Source: Chara braunii (taxonomy: Eukaryota; Streptophyta; Charophyceae; Charales; Characeae). Taken from it: 25,678 nucleotides of DNA. A program made the translations under genes and the position numbers. Each line of letters starts with the position of its first letter. Position 1 is the first letter of the stretch. The DNA lies in the NCBI GenBank assembly GCA_003427395.1, contig BFEA01000001.1:2608509-2634186 (forward strand), written 5' to 3'. The notes beneath the pieces were generated by a model that saw only the letters and a program-made list of their open reading frames with translations, was not told the origin of the DNA and made no database searches. Shown one piece after another: positions 8,893 to 17,461 of the stretch.

Positions 8893-9738
8893 GTGAAAAC
8901 GGTATGGGAACTGTTACAACTCTGCCTACCGCTTCACAAGTCAAAGGTACGTTTGCTGGATCAGGATCTCAACTACCTCCTCCAAATGATTGTCACCATG
9001 CTCATTCTTCTTCAACAGCTTCCATGGTGTCTCAAGTTTGTCGATAGCCTACTTAGCATGCTTCACTCTGGGTATGACTTTAGACGTTTTCCAGGACCTG
9101 TCGTATATTGTCTAGTGTCCCCTTTCGTAAAGCACTGCTATCGGTTGTACTAATAGGTCACTAAGGCTTAGATGGACCGGACATTTATATCGTACTTCTT
9201 TTGTTAATGATCCGACACGTTTGGCAAGGAATCACAAACTTTATAGATGGCTATGCAAAACTGGAATCCACCATTATGTTGCTATACCTCTAGCTGTGGT
9301 TGACGGGTCGGACTTAGTAGCTGCGTAACGGAGATTTATTGGATGGTCTTCTCCATATTTGAACTCTCGCTCTGAAGGTCGTAAGAAGAGGAAGAATGCG
9401 AAATGTAGACCAGGTAAGAGGGAGAGAAGGAACAGGGCAAGAAGAACCAACGACTGTACATGGCCAGTAGAGAAGACAAAAATTGACCAAAGCAAGGGTA
9501 TAGAACAAGGTTGTAAGGGTAGAATAGCTTCTTTCATCTCCTCCACGGGTACCTCCTCTATCTCCCTCCTGCCCATTTTGAATGAGGCTTTCGGTTTTGG
9601 GTTGTTCTCCTTATCCATTATAGCCAAGGGTGGTGGTTTATTGGCAGACTCGTGGAAGGTCATAAAAAGAGTGTTCGGGTCATCGGTGGTGGTTAGTATA
9701 TTCGGTCGTGATCAACTCAAACGATGGATGGTTTGAGA
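8893..9738 (+). pseudogene. Degenerate GIY-YIG endonuclease
   Basis: The frame opened at 8893 reaches PVVYCLVSPFVKHC (9094-9135), the GIY half of the motif. The second half, IGCTNRSLRLRWTGHL (about 9139-9186), follows in another frame. A 2-bp loss inside TGCTAT(AT)CGGT would explain the shift and restores the spacing of a YIG-x-T-x-R-x-x-x-R-x-x-x-H signature. Next come KLYRWLCKTGIHHYVAIPL and a stop, TAA 9326-9328, roughly where the catalytic glutamate of the family should be. RFIGWSSPYLN then closes the domain like the usual KPxLN ending. A basic, NLS-like tail (GRKKRKNAKCRPGKRERRNR, 9374-9433) continues to TGA at 9736. The likely ancestral role was nicking target DNA for a retroelement. 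Clearly inactive now. The start is uncertain because the 60 codons before the domain are unrecognised. Confidence 0.65.
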
Positions 9739-9947
9739 AAAAGATTGCTATTAATGTGGTTGTGCTGGTTAAATTTGTTCAGGATCAGAAAGTCTAAAGC
9801 CAGCCGTGTCACGACTCCTGAGTCACCCGAACGAGAGCAAGGGACTATGCTCTTGGTCCCGCGACGACCTGGTTCACGCATATGAGGTTGTTCGATGTTT
9901 TTCATAGAAATCATCCAGGAAAACTCTTTGGTTTGTTGTGTCGGCTG
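9739..9947. other. Boundary between two oppositely oriented elements
   Basis: No gene supported. The plus-strand frames here are short and unrecognised. The true edge of either element cannot be placed without other copies. Confidence 0.4.
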
Positions 9948-10088
9948 TTATTCAAAAAAGGTTTGGCTTTTTCCTACGTATGTGTGGACAGGTTTTCTAA
10001 AGTTGTGTCCACGAGGGTTGTGACACCTTTTATCCGAATTGTGGACGTGACGGTCGATAAACAGAGAGGAGTACTCCATCATGTTTGA

Positions 10089-10655
10089 CGAACCATCGCA
10101 TGCGATGACATGGCGTCCTGAGCGAAGCAAGTCCCACATTGTTCCCGCCTGCACGTTGCCCAATAACAGGACACCTTCCCCTTTCTTCGAAAACCAGATG
10201 CACAAGTTTTTCATTTTTGTTGGTTCCCTCTCCCATATTCCGTACATGGGTCTGCTATCGCCTCGCACACCGATTGCCTCTTTTGTACATCGTACAAATA
10301 ACTCCTCCACGTAATGGGTGTCGAAGAGAGTGTTCCCACGAGGCTTTGCAACCATGACCTTTTTCAAATCATTGCTTGTATCGTGCAACACTATGGTCAT
10401 GGAGTCGCGCCCTCTCAATGGAAGGTTTCCAACTTGGGTGCAGGATGATGCCGCTTCGCTATAACGACGCTAGCGCCCTGAAAGAACTCTCACACCCTCC
10501 CACCTGAACACGTTCCTCAGGACCATTTCCTCACCTTTCAATGCGCTGAATATGATTAGCGCCCAATGCGTCCCACACAACACCATTATCATTTGGTGGA
10601 ACTTGTGAAACCTTTGCTCATTCCATGCGTCGAGATTCTTCAACGGAGCTAAGTC
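10089..10655 (-). pseudogene. Methyltransferase-like domain (motifs IV and I)
   Basis: Read on the minus strand, DLAP at 10644-10655 stands where DPPY-type catalytic motifs sit. It is followed by HWALIIFSAL, which resembles the beta-strand after motif IV (L-x-x-x-G-x-x-x-IF). After about 150 codons comes REPTKMKNLCIWFSKKGEGV (10170-10229), equivalent to KPxxL-x-x-LI-x-x-x-S-x-x-G-D-x-V. The SAM-binding LLG-x-V-Q-A-G-T and the acidic residue of GRHVIACDGS follow. The catalytic DPPY is degenerate (DLAP), so even an unbroken copy might not methylate DNA and could act as a binding module. Confidence 0.55.
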
Positions 10656-11126
10656 CAACACTGCAAGCTAACAACTCAGCTTCCTCACAGCACTAGTCAA
10701 ATCTTCCGTCGGGTGCAGTGCGTCCATAGGTGCGATGCATACAGGAAAATAGGTCATGTGATCTTTGCGCTTGTCCCACATTATGTGCTGAGCATTTGAG
10801 CTGATCCGCCGCAACTCATCCCTCAATTGGTCGACTGCGCTAAGAATTTCATGCACAAAAAACTTGAGGAAGTACGGATACTCCATATATATTCCAGTCG
10901 TCACCTTGTGCCCCCCGACATTCCCTTTTCCTAGTTTCACCTCATCCACGCCGCCCAATCGTTTTGGGACATTGACGACTTATGTGCTGGAATGTTCAAC
11001 TTGGTTTCTTCCCATTTTTCCCTCATCAACCCTCGTGGTGCAAACCGCCTCGTTATGGTATCGTAGCCAATGAAGAACTTGTCATTCCACTCCTCCTCCG
11101 ACATCTGCTCTATCTTGAACAAGACA

Positions 11127-11298
11127 TAGTTAAACATGCGCATCATATATTTTTTCCTTCTCACCTCTACGTACAGGTCTTGCATATTCATCAATTTTTT
11201 CACGAATGTCCAGGATATAGTTAAACATGCGCACCATATATTTCTCCATTATCACCTCCACGTACAAGTATTGCATGTTCATCAATTTTTCACGAATG
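11127..11298 (-). repeat. Tandem duplication of about 91 bp within the methyltransferase-like gene
   Basis: Unit A (11127-11208) and unit B (11218-11298) both read TAGTTAAACATGCGCAYCATA through TTTTTCACGAATG on the plus strand. The period is 91 bp less one T deleted from a T run in unit B. On the minus strand both units encode variants of KLMNMQxLYVEV. The one-base deletion leaves unit B out of frame with a TGA at 11282, while the frames on either side remain in register. Confidence 0.85.
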
Positions 11299-12738
11299 CT
11301 CTTCCACTCGTGACCACGTGTCCCGCAAGTATTTTCTCGAGGCCCATCTCCTTCTCCCTTGACGTGATATCGTCGAACACCTTCCATGCGCTTCCTGGGG
11401 GATCATTGATGCAAACATAGAAACCCGACGAACTTTTGTTGGACTGGACGTAGTGCACCAACACTTTTTTGCCTTTCACGGTCTTCGCAGCAGGACCCGG
11501 TTCTAACGCCTCGCCTGCTTTCCCTTCCTGATCCACTGGTTTGATGTCGTCCTGCCTTGGCAGTCCCTCTTTCTCCCATTTGTCAAAGAACTTCTCAACC
11601 AGATTCCACACCACCTTACCGCTCGCCACGAGACACATGTAAGGCCTTAACAAGTTTGTCCAATTCCTCACAAATTTTTTCGCCAATGACTAGTTCCAGA
11701 GCGTGCTGGCAGGAGTCATCCGTATAGCTTTCCGTACAAACTTCTGATATTGCTCACACTGTGAAGTCCTTTCATCCACCATCTTCGCCTGATGACAATC
11801 ACCTTTTGACTCTTTCATATTCTGCCACAGTCCTTTTATAGCAGTCACATTCGAAACGACGATGGGATAACACGTGTCTCCCTGGTGTTGTCAAATGTGG
11901 AGATGTACGCATACCCCTCCAAATGGTCGTCGTCAAAATACACAACCCCGCCTTCCAAGAATGCACACCCCACTTCTAGGCATCAGGCAATCTGGCAGCG
12001 ACTAACGTCTTCGCTGCCTCCCCTGTATGTTGGTCGGCCACGGTGTACCAATGGTAGGAGGCAACTTTGTCATCATCCCACTCCTCCGGCTTTACACGCT
12101 CCCACTGGTTTCGGCCTTCCTTCTCCACCTGTACGACCGAAGCAAGAATCCACGTGTTTCCGTCCCACTCCTTCTGCTTTTCCGAGTGTTCCATTACGTC
12201 CCTGATGAGGTGACCAACATCTCGTTCAACGGTCTGTGGTTGTATTGCACGCCTTCCGAAGGGTTGGGCAATATGTTGCCGACGTCAACGAAAATTTGGG
12301 AAGGTCGATCTATCGCATTGTAGTCCGCGTCGTATTCCAGGAAAAAAACATTTTGTGGTGTCGATAGTGTCGTTGGTCACCTCTCCTGGCTTCGGTGTTG
12401 TATGTCATGGGTCAACCCCCGCCGCTTCGTCCCCAGAGTCCTCCACTTCCTTTGTCTCATCGACCTTTGCTTTCTTCTTTGGTCTCTGGGAATATCGAGG
12501 GGGTTCACGTTTTTTCTTTGTTGGTTTAACGGATTGGGGCCTCTAAGGATTTCTTGTAAGCCTCCTTTGAGGCCTGTTTTCTGATGAGCTTAGCTTGTCT
12601 CCACTTCTCTTCCTCTATTCTCCCAGCTTTCATTTTCTTCTTGTGCATGCACACAGAGCTCTGTGTGCCATGCAACACACCGGCATCTTCTGTCGGGCCG
12701 TGATCACTTGTGGCCCGAGAATACTCTTCCCGCCTTTT

Positions 12739-13050
12739 CTATGACCCACTATTCCCGTCGTCTTTCTCGTTCGCCCCACCCTCATCTCCTTCACTCCCGC
12801 CTTCGTAGCTGTCTTCCCGTTCTTCGGCGTCCTCATCACTTGCATCCTCATCCTCTTCTTCTTCACTCCCATCGCCTTCGTGACCACCATCCTCTTTGCC
12901 TTCACTACCATCGCCTTCGGCCCAACCATCCTCTAAGTTTTCCTCTTCATGTTCTGCATCGTCGCAGAACCGTTGTTCGTCGTCGTCGCCTTCTGTCTTT
13001 TACGTCGTTGCCCTCAACCCACCACCGCTCACCGTCTCACTGCCGGAAGT
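12739..13050 (-). other. Acidic low-complexity segment of the methyltransferase-like gene
   Basis: In the minus-strand frame ending at TAG 12739 the encoded segment is dominated by Glu, Asp and Gly (for example GSEEEEDEDASDEDAEE). Acidic linkers like this are common in chromatin-associated proteins. The frame switches near 12990 from the preceding KTEEDSHFRQ frame. Confidence 0.6.
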
Positions 13051-13908
13051 GCGAGTCCTCCTCCGTCTTCTCGTCATCATCCTCATGGTCAGTGGCCCCA
13101 AGAACTGGAGACAAAGAAACGTGAGCAACATATTCAGCATGTGATTGTGCCTGTTTTGCAAACACGCCCTTTGACTGGAGTGGAGCGGTGGACTTTCTCA
13201 CGCTCTTTGCCTGTGTCGATGTGGTCCCACTTTTGCTAATTTGGGCGGATGTTTTCGTCTCCCCACAACTCTTGCCTACCGCCTTTGGCTAGCAGACAGA
13301 GACTTGGCCCATCGTCTGCAGCTTGTGACATCGCACTTTGTCTACAAAGTCTTGAAGATCACAGTTGAACGACACGAAGGGAGTTGACAACTGCAGCATG
13401 TTGTCAATCGTCGCGATACGGTTCGACACTTTATAGCAATTAACGTGTTTCAGGAACTCAAACAGCCTTATCATCACCATCTGCGACACATCCTTCTTCG
13501 TCAACTTGTCGAACGGTGGCATTGACGCAACGCGGATGCCATAACCTTGAAACTTGTCGACGTGGAGGGACACGAGTTTGTAGTTGTCAGGCACCTCGTG
13601 ACCATCGATGTCGAAACACGTTGTGAGATGGAATCTCATGTGCTCCTCGTCAGGCATGTTCTTATCAAATGAGTAAGTCTTGATACGCCCACATAGGTAG
13701 TGACTGCCACTCTCGTCCCGCAAGAAAACGACGGGCCCACAGTAGGCGGCTTTCATACCGAGGTTGCAATTGATTGCCCAATACTTCTCTTGGAACGTGA
13801 CGGTCCTTTTGACAACCTTCGGCATAGAGACCCCTGATGAGCAAGCAGCTGCAGAACACCGCATCCCACACCGGCGTAATACACGGAACAAACATACGGT
13901 AAGGAGAA

Positions 13909-14061
13909 GAGAGGGGGGGGGGGGGGGAGGCCTCAAGGACCGATGGCAACAACATGCTCCCAATCTTCATTAGTACTGGAACATCCAACCAACGTTCGGN
14001 TCCAACCAACGTTCGGACTGGGTGGTGCCTTGTTAGAGAGAGAGAGAGAGAGAGAGAAAAA

Positions 14062-14094
<33 letters not shown>

Positions 14095-14182
14095 GGCCTC
14101 AAGGACCGGTGGCAACATCATGCTGCCAATCTTCATTAGTACTGGAACATCTAACCAACGTTCGGACTGGGTGGTGCCTTGT
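13909..14182. repeat. Duplicated segment with poly-G, (GA)n and an ambiguous base
   Basis: Copy 1 (13928-14033) and copy 2 (14094-14182) share AGGCCTCAAGGACCGRTGGC through ACTGGGTGGTGCCTTGT. Each is preceded by poly-G (13914-13927 and 14062-14093), with (GA)n between them. N at 14000 is flanked on both sides by the same 16 bases, TCCAACCAACGTTCGG. This is what a forced join of overlapping contigs looks like, so part of the duplication may be artificial. Confidence 0.85.
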
Positions 14183-14640
14183 CGGCCATAACATAAAGCA
14201 TAGCCTGCAATACGCGCACCCGACACGCACATGACGTCTACAAGCACAAACATGGGGAAGGGGTAAGTTGACGAATCATCTGACCACCCCAATTTGCGTA
14301 TTTCCCTAACGAGAAAGGGTGCTGATGTGGCTATCAGATACCAGCGAGAGCATCGTTGGCTGCGGGCTGACGTGGCGCTGGTGAAGAGAGAAAGAGAGAG
14401 AGAGTGGGATATCGAGACTGCGGACGTGCCCTGCCGCTCGTGAGAAGTTGATACTTGCACTTGGGTGCTGACGGGCGTAACAACTTCAGGATTGGATGTA
14501 GTGCCACACGCCGGCCCTAGTGTCTGGCCACATTGGTATCTGCAGATGGTGCAGCCGAAGAGGAAAGGATGCTGACATATTGATTGATTGTTATGTTGGC
14601 TGACTTACTCTAAGTCCGCCGCCGACGGTTGACCGCCCTT
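14183..14640. other. Region upstream of the methyltransferase-like gene
   Basis: A minus-strand open frame (14460-13933) runs through the duplicated segment, but it depends on the N and on poly-G and is not supported as a gene. A (GA)n run lies at 14389-14404. GCTGATGTGGC and GCTGACGTGGC, similar to ACGT-core (G-box-like) elements, occur near 14322 and 14368. Confidence 0.4.
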
Positions 14641-14674
14641 GAGGCGGCAGACTGTCCAATGGTCCGGCGCCTTC

Positions 14675-14759
14675 GACGCCGCCGGAGCATCTGATGGTCG
14701 TGCCATCCGATGGTCCGACGGCTCGAGGACGCCGGACCATCTGATGCTCCGGCGTCGTC
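14675..14759. repeat. GC-rich inverted repeat (25-bp arms)
   Basis: GACGCCGCCGGAGCATCTGA (14675 onward, arm to 14699) and the arm at 14735-14759 are reverse complements over 25 bp with two mismatches. The spacer of 35 bp contains further GATGGTC/GACCATC copies. A stable cruciform or hairpin is expected. No coding role is evident. Confidence 0.85.
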
Positions 14760-14820
14760 GAGGCATCGCACCCTCAAAGGGTCTGGTGTCACGAATGTCG
14801 CACGGTGTGAGCGACCCTTT

Positions 14821-15056
14821 CCTGTGCCTGTGCTGAGGACTGGCCATCGCTTGGTGGGACTGGCCCTTTCCCATTGAGGGAATGGGGAGATTGGGGTGGT
14901 TAGATACGTGCCCTAAGGCCTGGGCATGGCGCAATGGGAACAGCCCTTTCCCGTTAGGGTGGTAGGGATGTTGGGGTGGCAGCAAGTGATTCCCTGTTAA
15001 CTTGCTGCCATTGTGATTTTCCTGTGCTAGTGCTGAGAACTGGACATCGCTTGGCC
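14821..15056. repeat. Imperfect tandem repeats of about 80 bp
   Basis: Unit 1 (14837-14916) and unit 2 (14917-15003) share GGCCCTTTCCC or AGCCCTTTCCC, then TTGGGGTGG and ATACGTGCCCTAA or GTGATTCCCTGTTAA. A 34-base block at 14821-14854 recurs at 15021-15054 with a few changes, exactly 200 bp away. Confidence 0.75.
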
Positions 15057-15454
15057 ACGTAAGCAATGTCGTCGTCTTCAGTCCACGTCATCATCTTCAA
15101 GGGAGCGTGTGCGCGCGCATGGGAGTCAATGGCTAGCCCGCGATGATAATCGCGCACGTTTATAAACGCATTTCTTTCCAGTTGCGCGCGGCACCTCCCA
15201 CTTACCTGGGCGCCACCTGGCGCCTGACAGCAGATCACGACGAAGAAGGTGTGCTCCGCTACCAAATTGTAATGAACCCAGTCTGGAAGATACTCGTCAA
15301 ATGTCGAAGTACAAGAAAACTCAGCGCTGAATAATGTCTCCAAATAATTGTGAATGTGATCTGTGATACAATGTCTTGTAACCAATGGACGAAGAGAGGA
15401 GAGGGGGAATAGACAATTTAGAGGGTGGAAGAGATGGTATCCATCAATGACCAC
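14954..15454 (-). CDS. Unrecognised 166-codon open frame
   Basis: The frame is uninterrupted for 166 codons and not low-complexity. It contains a stretch of ordinary amino-acid composition (STFDEYLPDWVHYNLVAEHT, about 15240-15300) followed by a hydrophobic patch, FFVVICC. I do not recognise the family. Its C-terminal third overlaps the 80-bp tandem repeats, which argues against a functional gene; an exon or element fragment is equally likely. Confidence 0.25.
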   Translation of the reverse strand: MVIDGYHLFHPLNCLFPLSSLRPLVTRHCITDHIHNYLETLFSAEFSCTSTFDEYLPDWVHYNLVAEHTFFVVICCQAPGGAQVSGRCRAQLERNAFINVRDYHRGLAIDSHARAHAPLKMMTWTEDDDIAYVAKRCPVLSTSTGKSQWQQVNRESLAATPTSLPP

Positions 15455-15707
15455 AGAGATAGTAGCACAAAATTTCCCTCTCCTTCTCCGGGCTTCCCCT
15501 TCGCCTCCACGTCAGCAAACAGTGTCCAATAACGAGGCTGACAAGGCCTGATCACATCAGAGTGCCACATGGCACAGTTCTTCCGTGAAGACGTTCAGCA
15601 GCGTACAGTATCGACGTCAGCAACGAGGAAGTATCCTCTCTTTCAAGCAATCCACAGATCCCGATCTCCCTCCTTGTCGCATTCAACTCAGCAATGAAGA
15701 CAATGTG
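15455..15707. other. Non-coding stretch
   Basis: No gene seen. Copies of ACGTCAGCAA (near 15510 and 15613) foreshadow the minisatellite that follows. Confidence 0.5.
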
Positions 15708-15822
15708 GCATATGCCACATCAGCAAAGAGGCATGTGCCACATCAGCAATGAGGCATGCGCCACATCAGCAATGAGGCATGCGCTACATCAGCAATGAGG
15801 CATGTGCCACATCTGCAATGTC
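15708..15822. repeat. 23-bp minisatellite, five copies
   Basis: Units start at 15708, 15731, 15754, 15777 and 15800, with consensus GCATGYGCCACATCAGCAATGAG. The last unit diverges at its end. Related CACGTCAGCA motifs occur on both sides. Confidence 0.95.
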
Positions 15823-15911
15823 GAAGACAGCGTGGCTTGCGCCACGTCAGCAGAGGCTGGCGCCAGCAAGCACGCAGCAGTCTCGCATAGTCGTCCACAG
15901 TGCCACCATAC

Positions 15912-16055
15912 AGCCAGCGTCCAGCCAGCATCAAGCCAGCGTCTAGCCAGCATCAAGCCAGCGTTGAGCCAGCGTCCAGCCAGCATCAAGCTAGCGTCTA
16001 GCCAGCGTCAAGCCAGCGTCTAGCCAGCGTCAAGCCAGCGTCAAGCCAGCGTCAA
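15912..16055. repeat. 11-bp minisatellite, about 13 copies
   Basis: CAGCCAGCGTC and CAGCCAGCATCAAG variants repeat with an 11-bp period from the consensus CCAGCGTCAAG. Because 11 is not a multiple of three, the repeated amino-acid patterns seen in its open frames are by-products. Confidence 0.92.
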
Positions 16056-16298
16056 CTCAGCATAGCAAGAGTGAATGTTGACTCCCTGGAGGCCAAGCCT
16101 TATCTAGTGTTTGACGAGGTTGACTGGCCTCAGGTCTCCCACCCACGGTGGCTCAGATTGGCTCACAGCCGACGGCCTGCATCTCATACAGTTGCAGACT
16201 TCCACTTGGTCCGAATGCTGTCTTGGTACAAACAAGTGTGTGTGTCTGACCGGCGGCCTGGGCTGGGTCCACGTAGACTTTGACTCGTGGATCTCAGG

Positions 16299-16318
16299 CA
16301 GTTGACTGAAGTCAACTG
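16299..16318. repeat. 20-bp palindrome with W-box cores
   Basis: CAGTTGACT-GA-AGTCAACTG is a perfect 9-bp inverted repeat with a 2-base centre. TTGACT also occurs at about 16077, 16121 and 16280. TTGACY is the core bound by plant-lineage WRKY factors, so this could be regulatory, but chance is not excluded. Confidence 0.6.
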
Positions 16319-17112
16319 TCGGGCACACAGACCCTGAAGCCGAATTCGGGGGTTTATCCCCCTTGATCCCTCACGGCCTTAGGTCAGGGTCGCGGCCTGT
16401 GCGTACCCCTTAGGACACCTCAGGGCATATGGAGCGGGTTATTGCAAAATTGTTTCTTCTTTTCTTTTCTGCACGAACCTTGCCTGTCCGTTGCCCGTCG
16501 GGCCGCACGGGCAGCCCGGTATGGTAGCCCACGTATGCACAGAAATTGCCTGGGTATGTCCATAATTTTAGCATTACGGTAGTTGGGTATAAGAACTATC
16601 TGGCGGTACCAACCTTGGCCCACCTCAGTCCCGAGAAGGACATAATTTCCACAGGCAATTTTGGGGGTGTAGATTCAAGTTGGGCACTGGGACTGGGTAT
16701 AAAGGCGATTCCCATCTTTGAAAGGGTACAGATGCAATTTTCCGACTTAGTATGTTAGCTCAAATTTGGTACCTTTTTTTTTTCGTTTCATTTTTCCTTC
16801 TACAGCTCTACAGTTCCACCATAATTTTTATGCAGGCTTATGGCTCTGGGAGTCTGGGTCCATTCGGTTGTGGTGAGCATTATGCCAGTTTCCTACTGAC
16901 AAATAGGTAAGCATTATAACATATACATTAATTATAGACAATAAATGAATGTATATTGTAGACCATTAATATTAGAGTAATATATAGATCAACTGCAGCA
17001 TTTGTTCTCCTTCCAGCCATCATATCATAGCTACTGTTATGAGTCTATACGATGTGAGTCATGTGACCAATACATGGCCTAAATTATATGGGCTGTAGAA
17101 GAGGCTGGCTGG
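16319..17112. other. No recognisable gene; AT-rich at its end
   Basis: A 7-bp hairpin (TGCCCGT 16492-16498 with ACGGGCA 16507-16513) and a TATAAAGG-like sequence near 16699 are visible, with no downstream gene to support a promoter call. 16900-16990 is strongly AT-rich. Confidence 0.5.
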
Positions 17113-17394
17113 TTGAAGAGAGAGAGAGCTCGAGCAGAAAACTGTCACGACAAGGAAAATGCAAGGCTAGGGCTTTTGAGAGGGAACCTGGATTGCAATG
17201 ACCAGAGTGTTGAGCAGTACGATTGTCAATACACCTGTGGTGAAAACTCTCATCTTTGCAACATTCGCGCAGTACAACCGGAAGTCACTGGTAGACGCAC
17301 ACATAGATACACACAAACTGTCATAAAAGTGAACATCCATCCTTCACCATTCAAGCAGTACAGTGCTCTCCAATTTCTAGGTACATATAAATAG
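17113..17394 (+). pseudogene. Possible C2H2 zinc-finger remnant
   Basis: A 93-codon open frame includes EQYDCQYTCGENSHLCNI, resembling the start of a C2H2 finger (Y-x-C-x-x-x-C-G-x-x-S) with altered spacing and no clear histidine pair. A 20-base block here, CAGTACGATTGTCAATACAC (17216-17235), recurs as CAGTATGATTGCCAATATAC near 18096, next to a second finger-like piece. This suggests a degenerate tandem-finger gene. Weak evidence. Confidence 0.3.
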
Positions 17395-17419
17395 ATGACG
17401 CCCATCGTGGTTTTCTGTA

Positions 17420-17461
17420 TAATTATTAAAGGAAGGATAGTAATTATTAAAGGAAGGATAG
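17420..17461. repeat. Perfect 21-bp tandem duplication
   Basis: TAATTATTAAAGGAAGGATA followed by G is present twice without change at 17420-17440 and 17441-17461, so the duplication is recent. Confidence 0.97.

Larger units (their letters stand above)
7526..9738 (+). mobile_element. 5' part of a retroelement: zinc-knuckle ORF1 plus GIY-YIG endonuclease frame
   Basis: Two adjacent decayed frames on the same strand: a CCHC/coiled-coil ORF1 and, 15 bp further on, a GIY-YIG nuclease frame. GIY-YIG nucleases are the endonucleases of Penelope-like elements. Some families, such as Chlamys of green algae and Naiad, carry the nuclease before the RT. No RT follows; the sequence changes character by about 9945, where the opposite-strand methyltransferase-like gene ends. 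The assignment to a Penelope-like element is therefore inferred. Confidence 0.55.
9948..13825 (-). pseudogene. Long degenerate gene with a C-terminal amino-methyltransferase-like domain
   Basis: The start at 13825 opens MPKVVKRTVTFQEKYW. An unrecognised globular region (13290-13825) passes through TAG 13289 into a Ser/Thr/Lys then acidic stretch (12740-13290, many Asp/Glu). TAG 12739 leads to a Lys-rich stretch (12410-12740) and a Trp-rich middle (11690-12330). The C-terminal frame 10958-9948 is continuous apart from TAG 10668 and TAG 10470. It carries a DLAP box (10644-10655) and then, downstream, GEGVLLLGNVQAGTMWDLL plus GRHVIACDGS (10089-10172). That is the motif IV then motif I order of beta-class N4-cytosine/N6-adenine DNA methyltransferases, with motif I (usually FxGxG or DPFxGSGTT) altered. 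Other lesions are TAG 11690, TGA 12405, a 91-bp duplication and frameshifts near 12990, 12540, 12340, 12205, 11975, 11850 and 10965. The ancestral protein had about 1,290 codons. It may be a captured gene carried by a mobile element; no polymerase or integrase is attached. Confidence 0.6.

Noticed and set aside
12663-13239. Plus-strand His/Arg/Ser-rich frames
   Set aside because: They are reverse-strand shadows of the acidic segment of the methyltransferase-like gene.
9948-13825. UAG read as glutamine (variant genetic code) to make the gene intact
   Set aside because: Several frameshifts, one TGA and a 91-bp duplication remain, so recoding alone would not restore the frame.
15708-15822. Short regular repeats as a CRISPR array
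   Set aside because: The 23-bp units abut without spacers, and the same holds for 23276-23390. The setting is eukaryotic.
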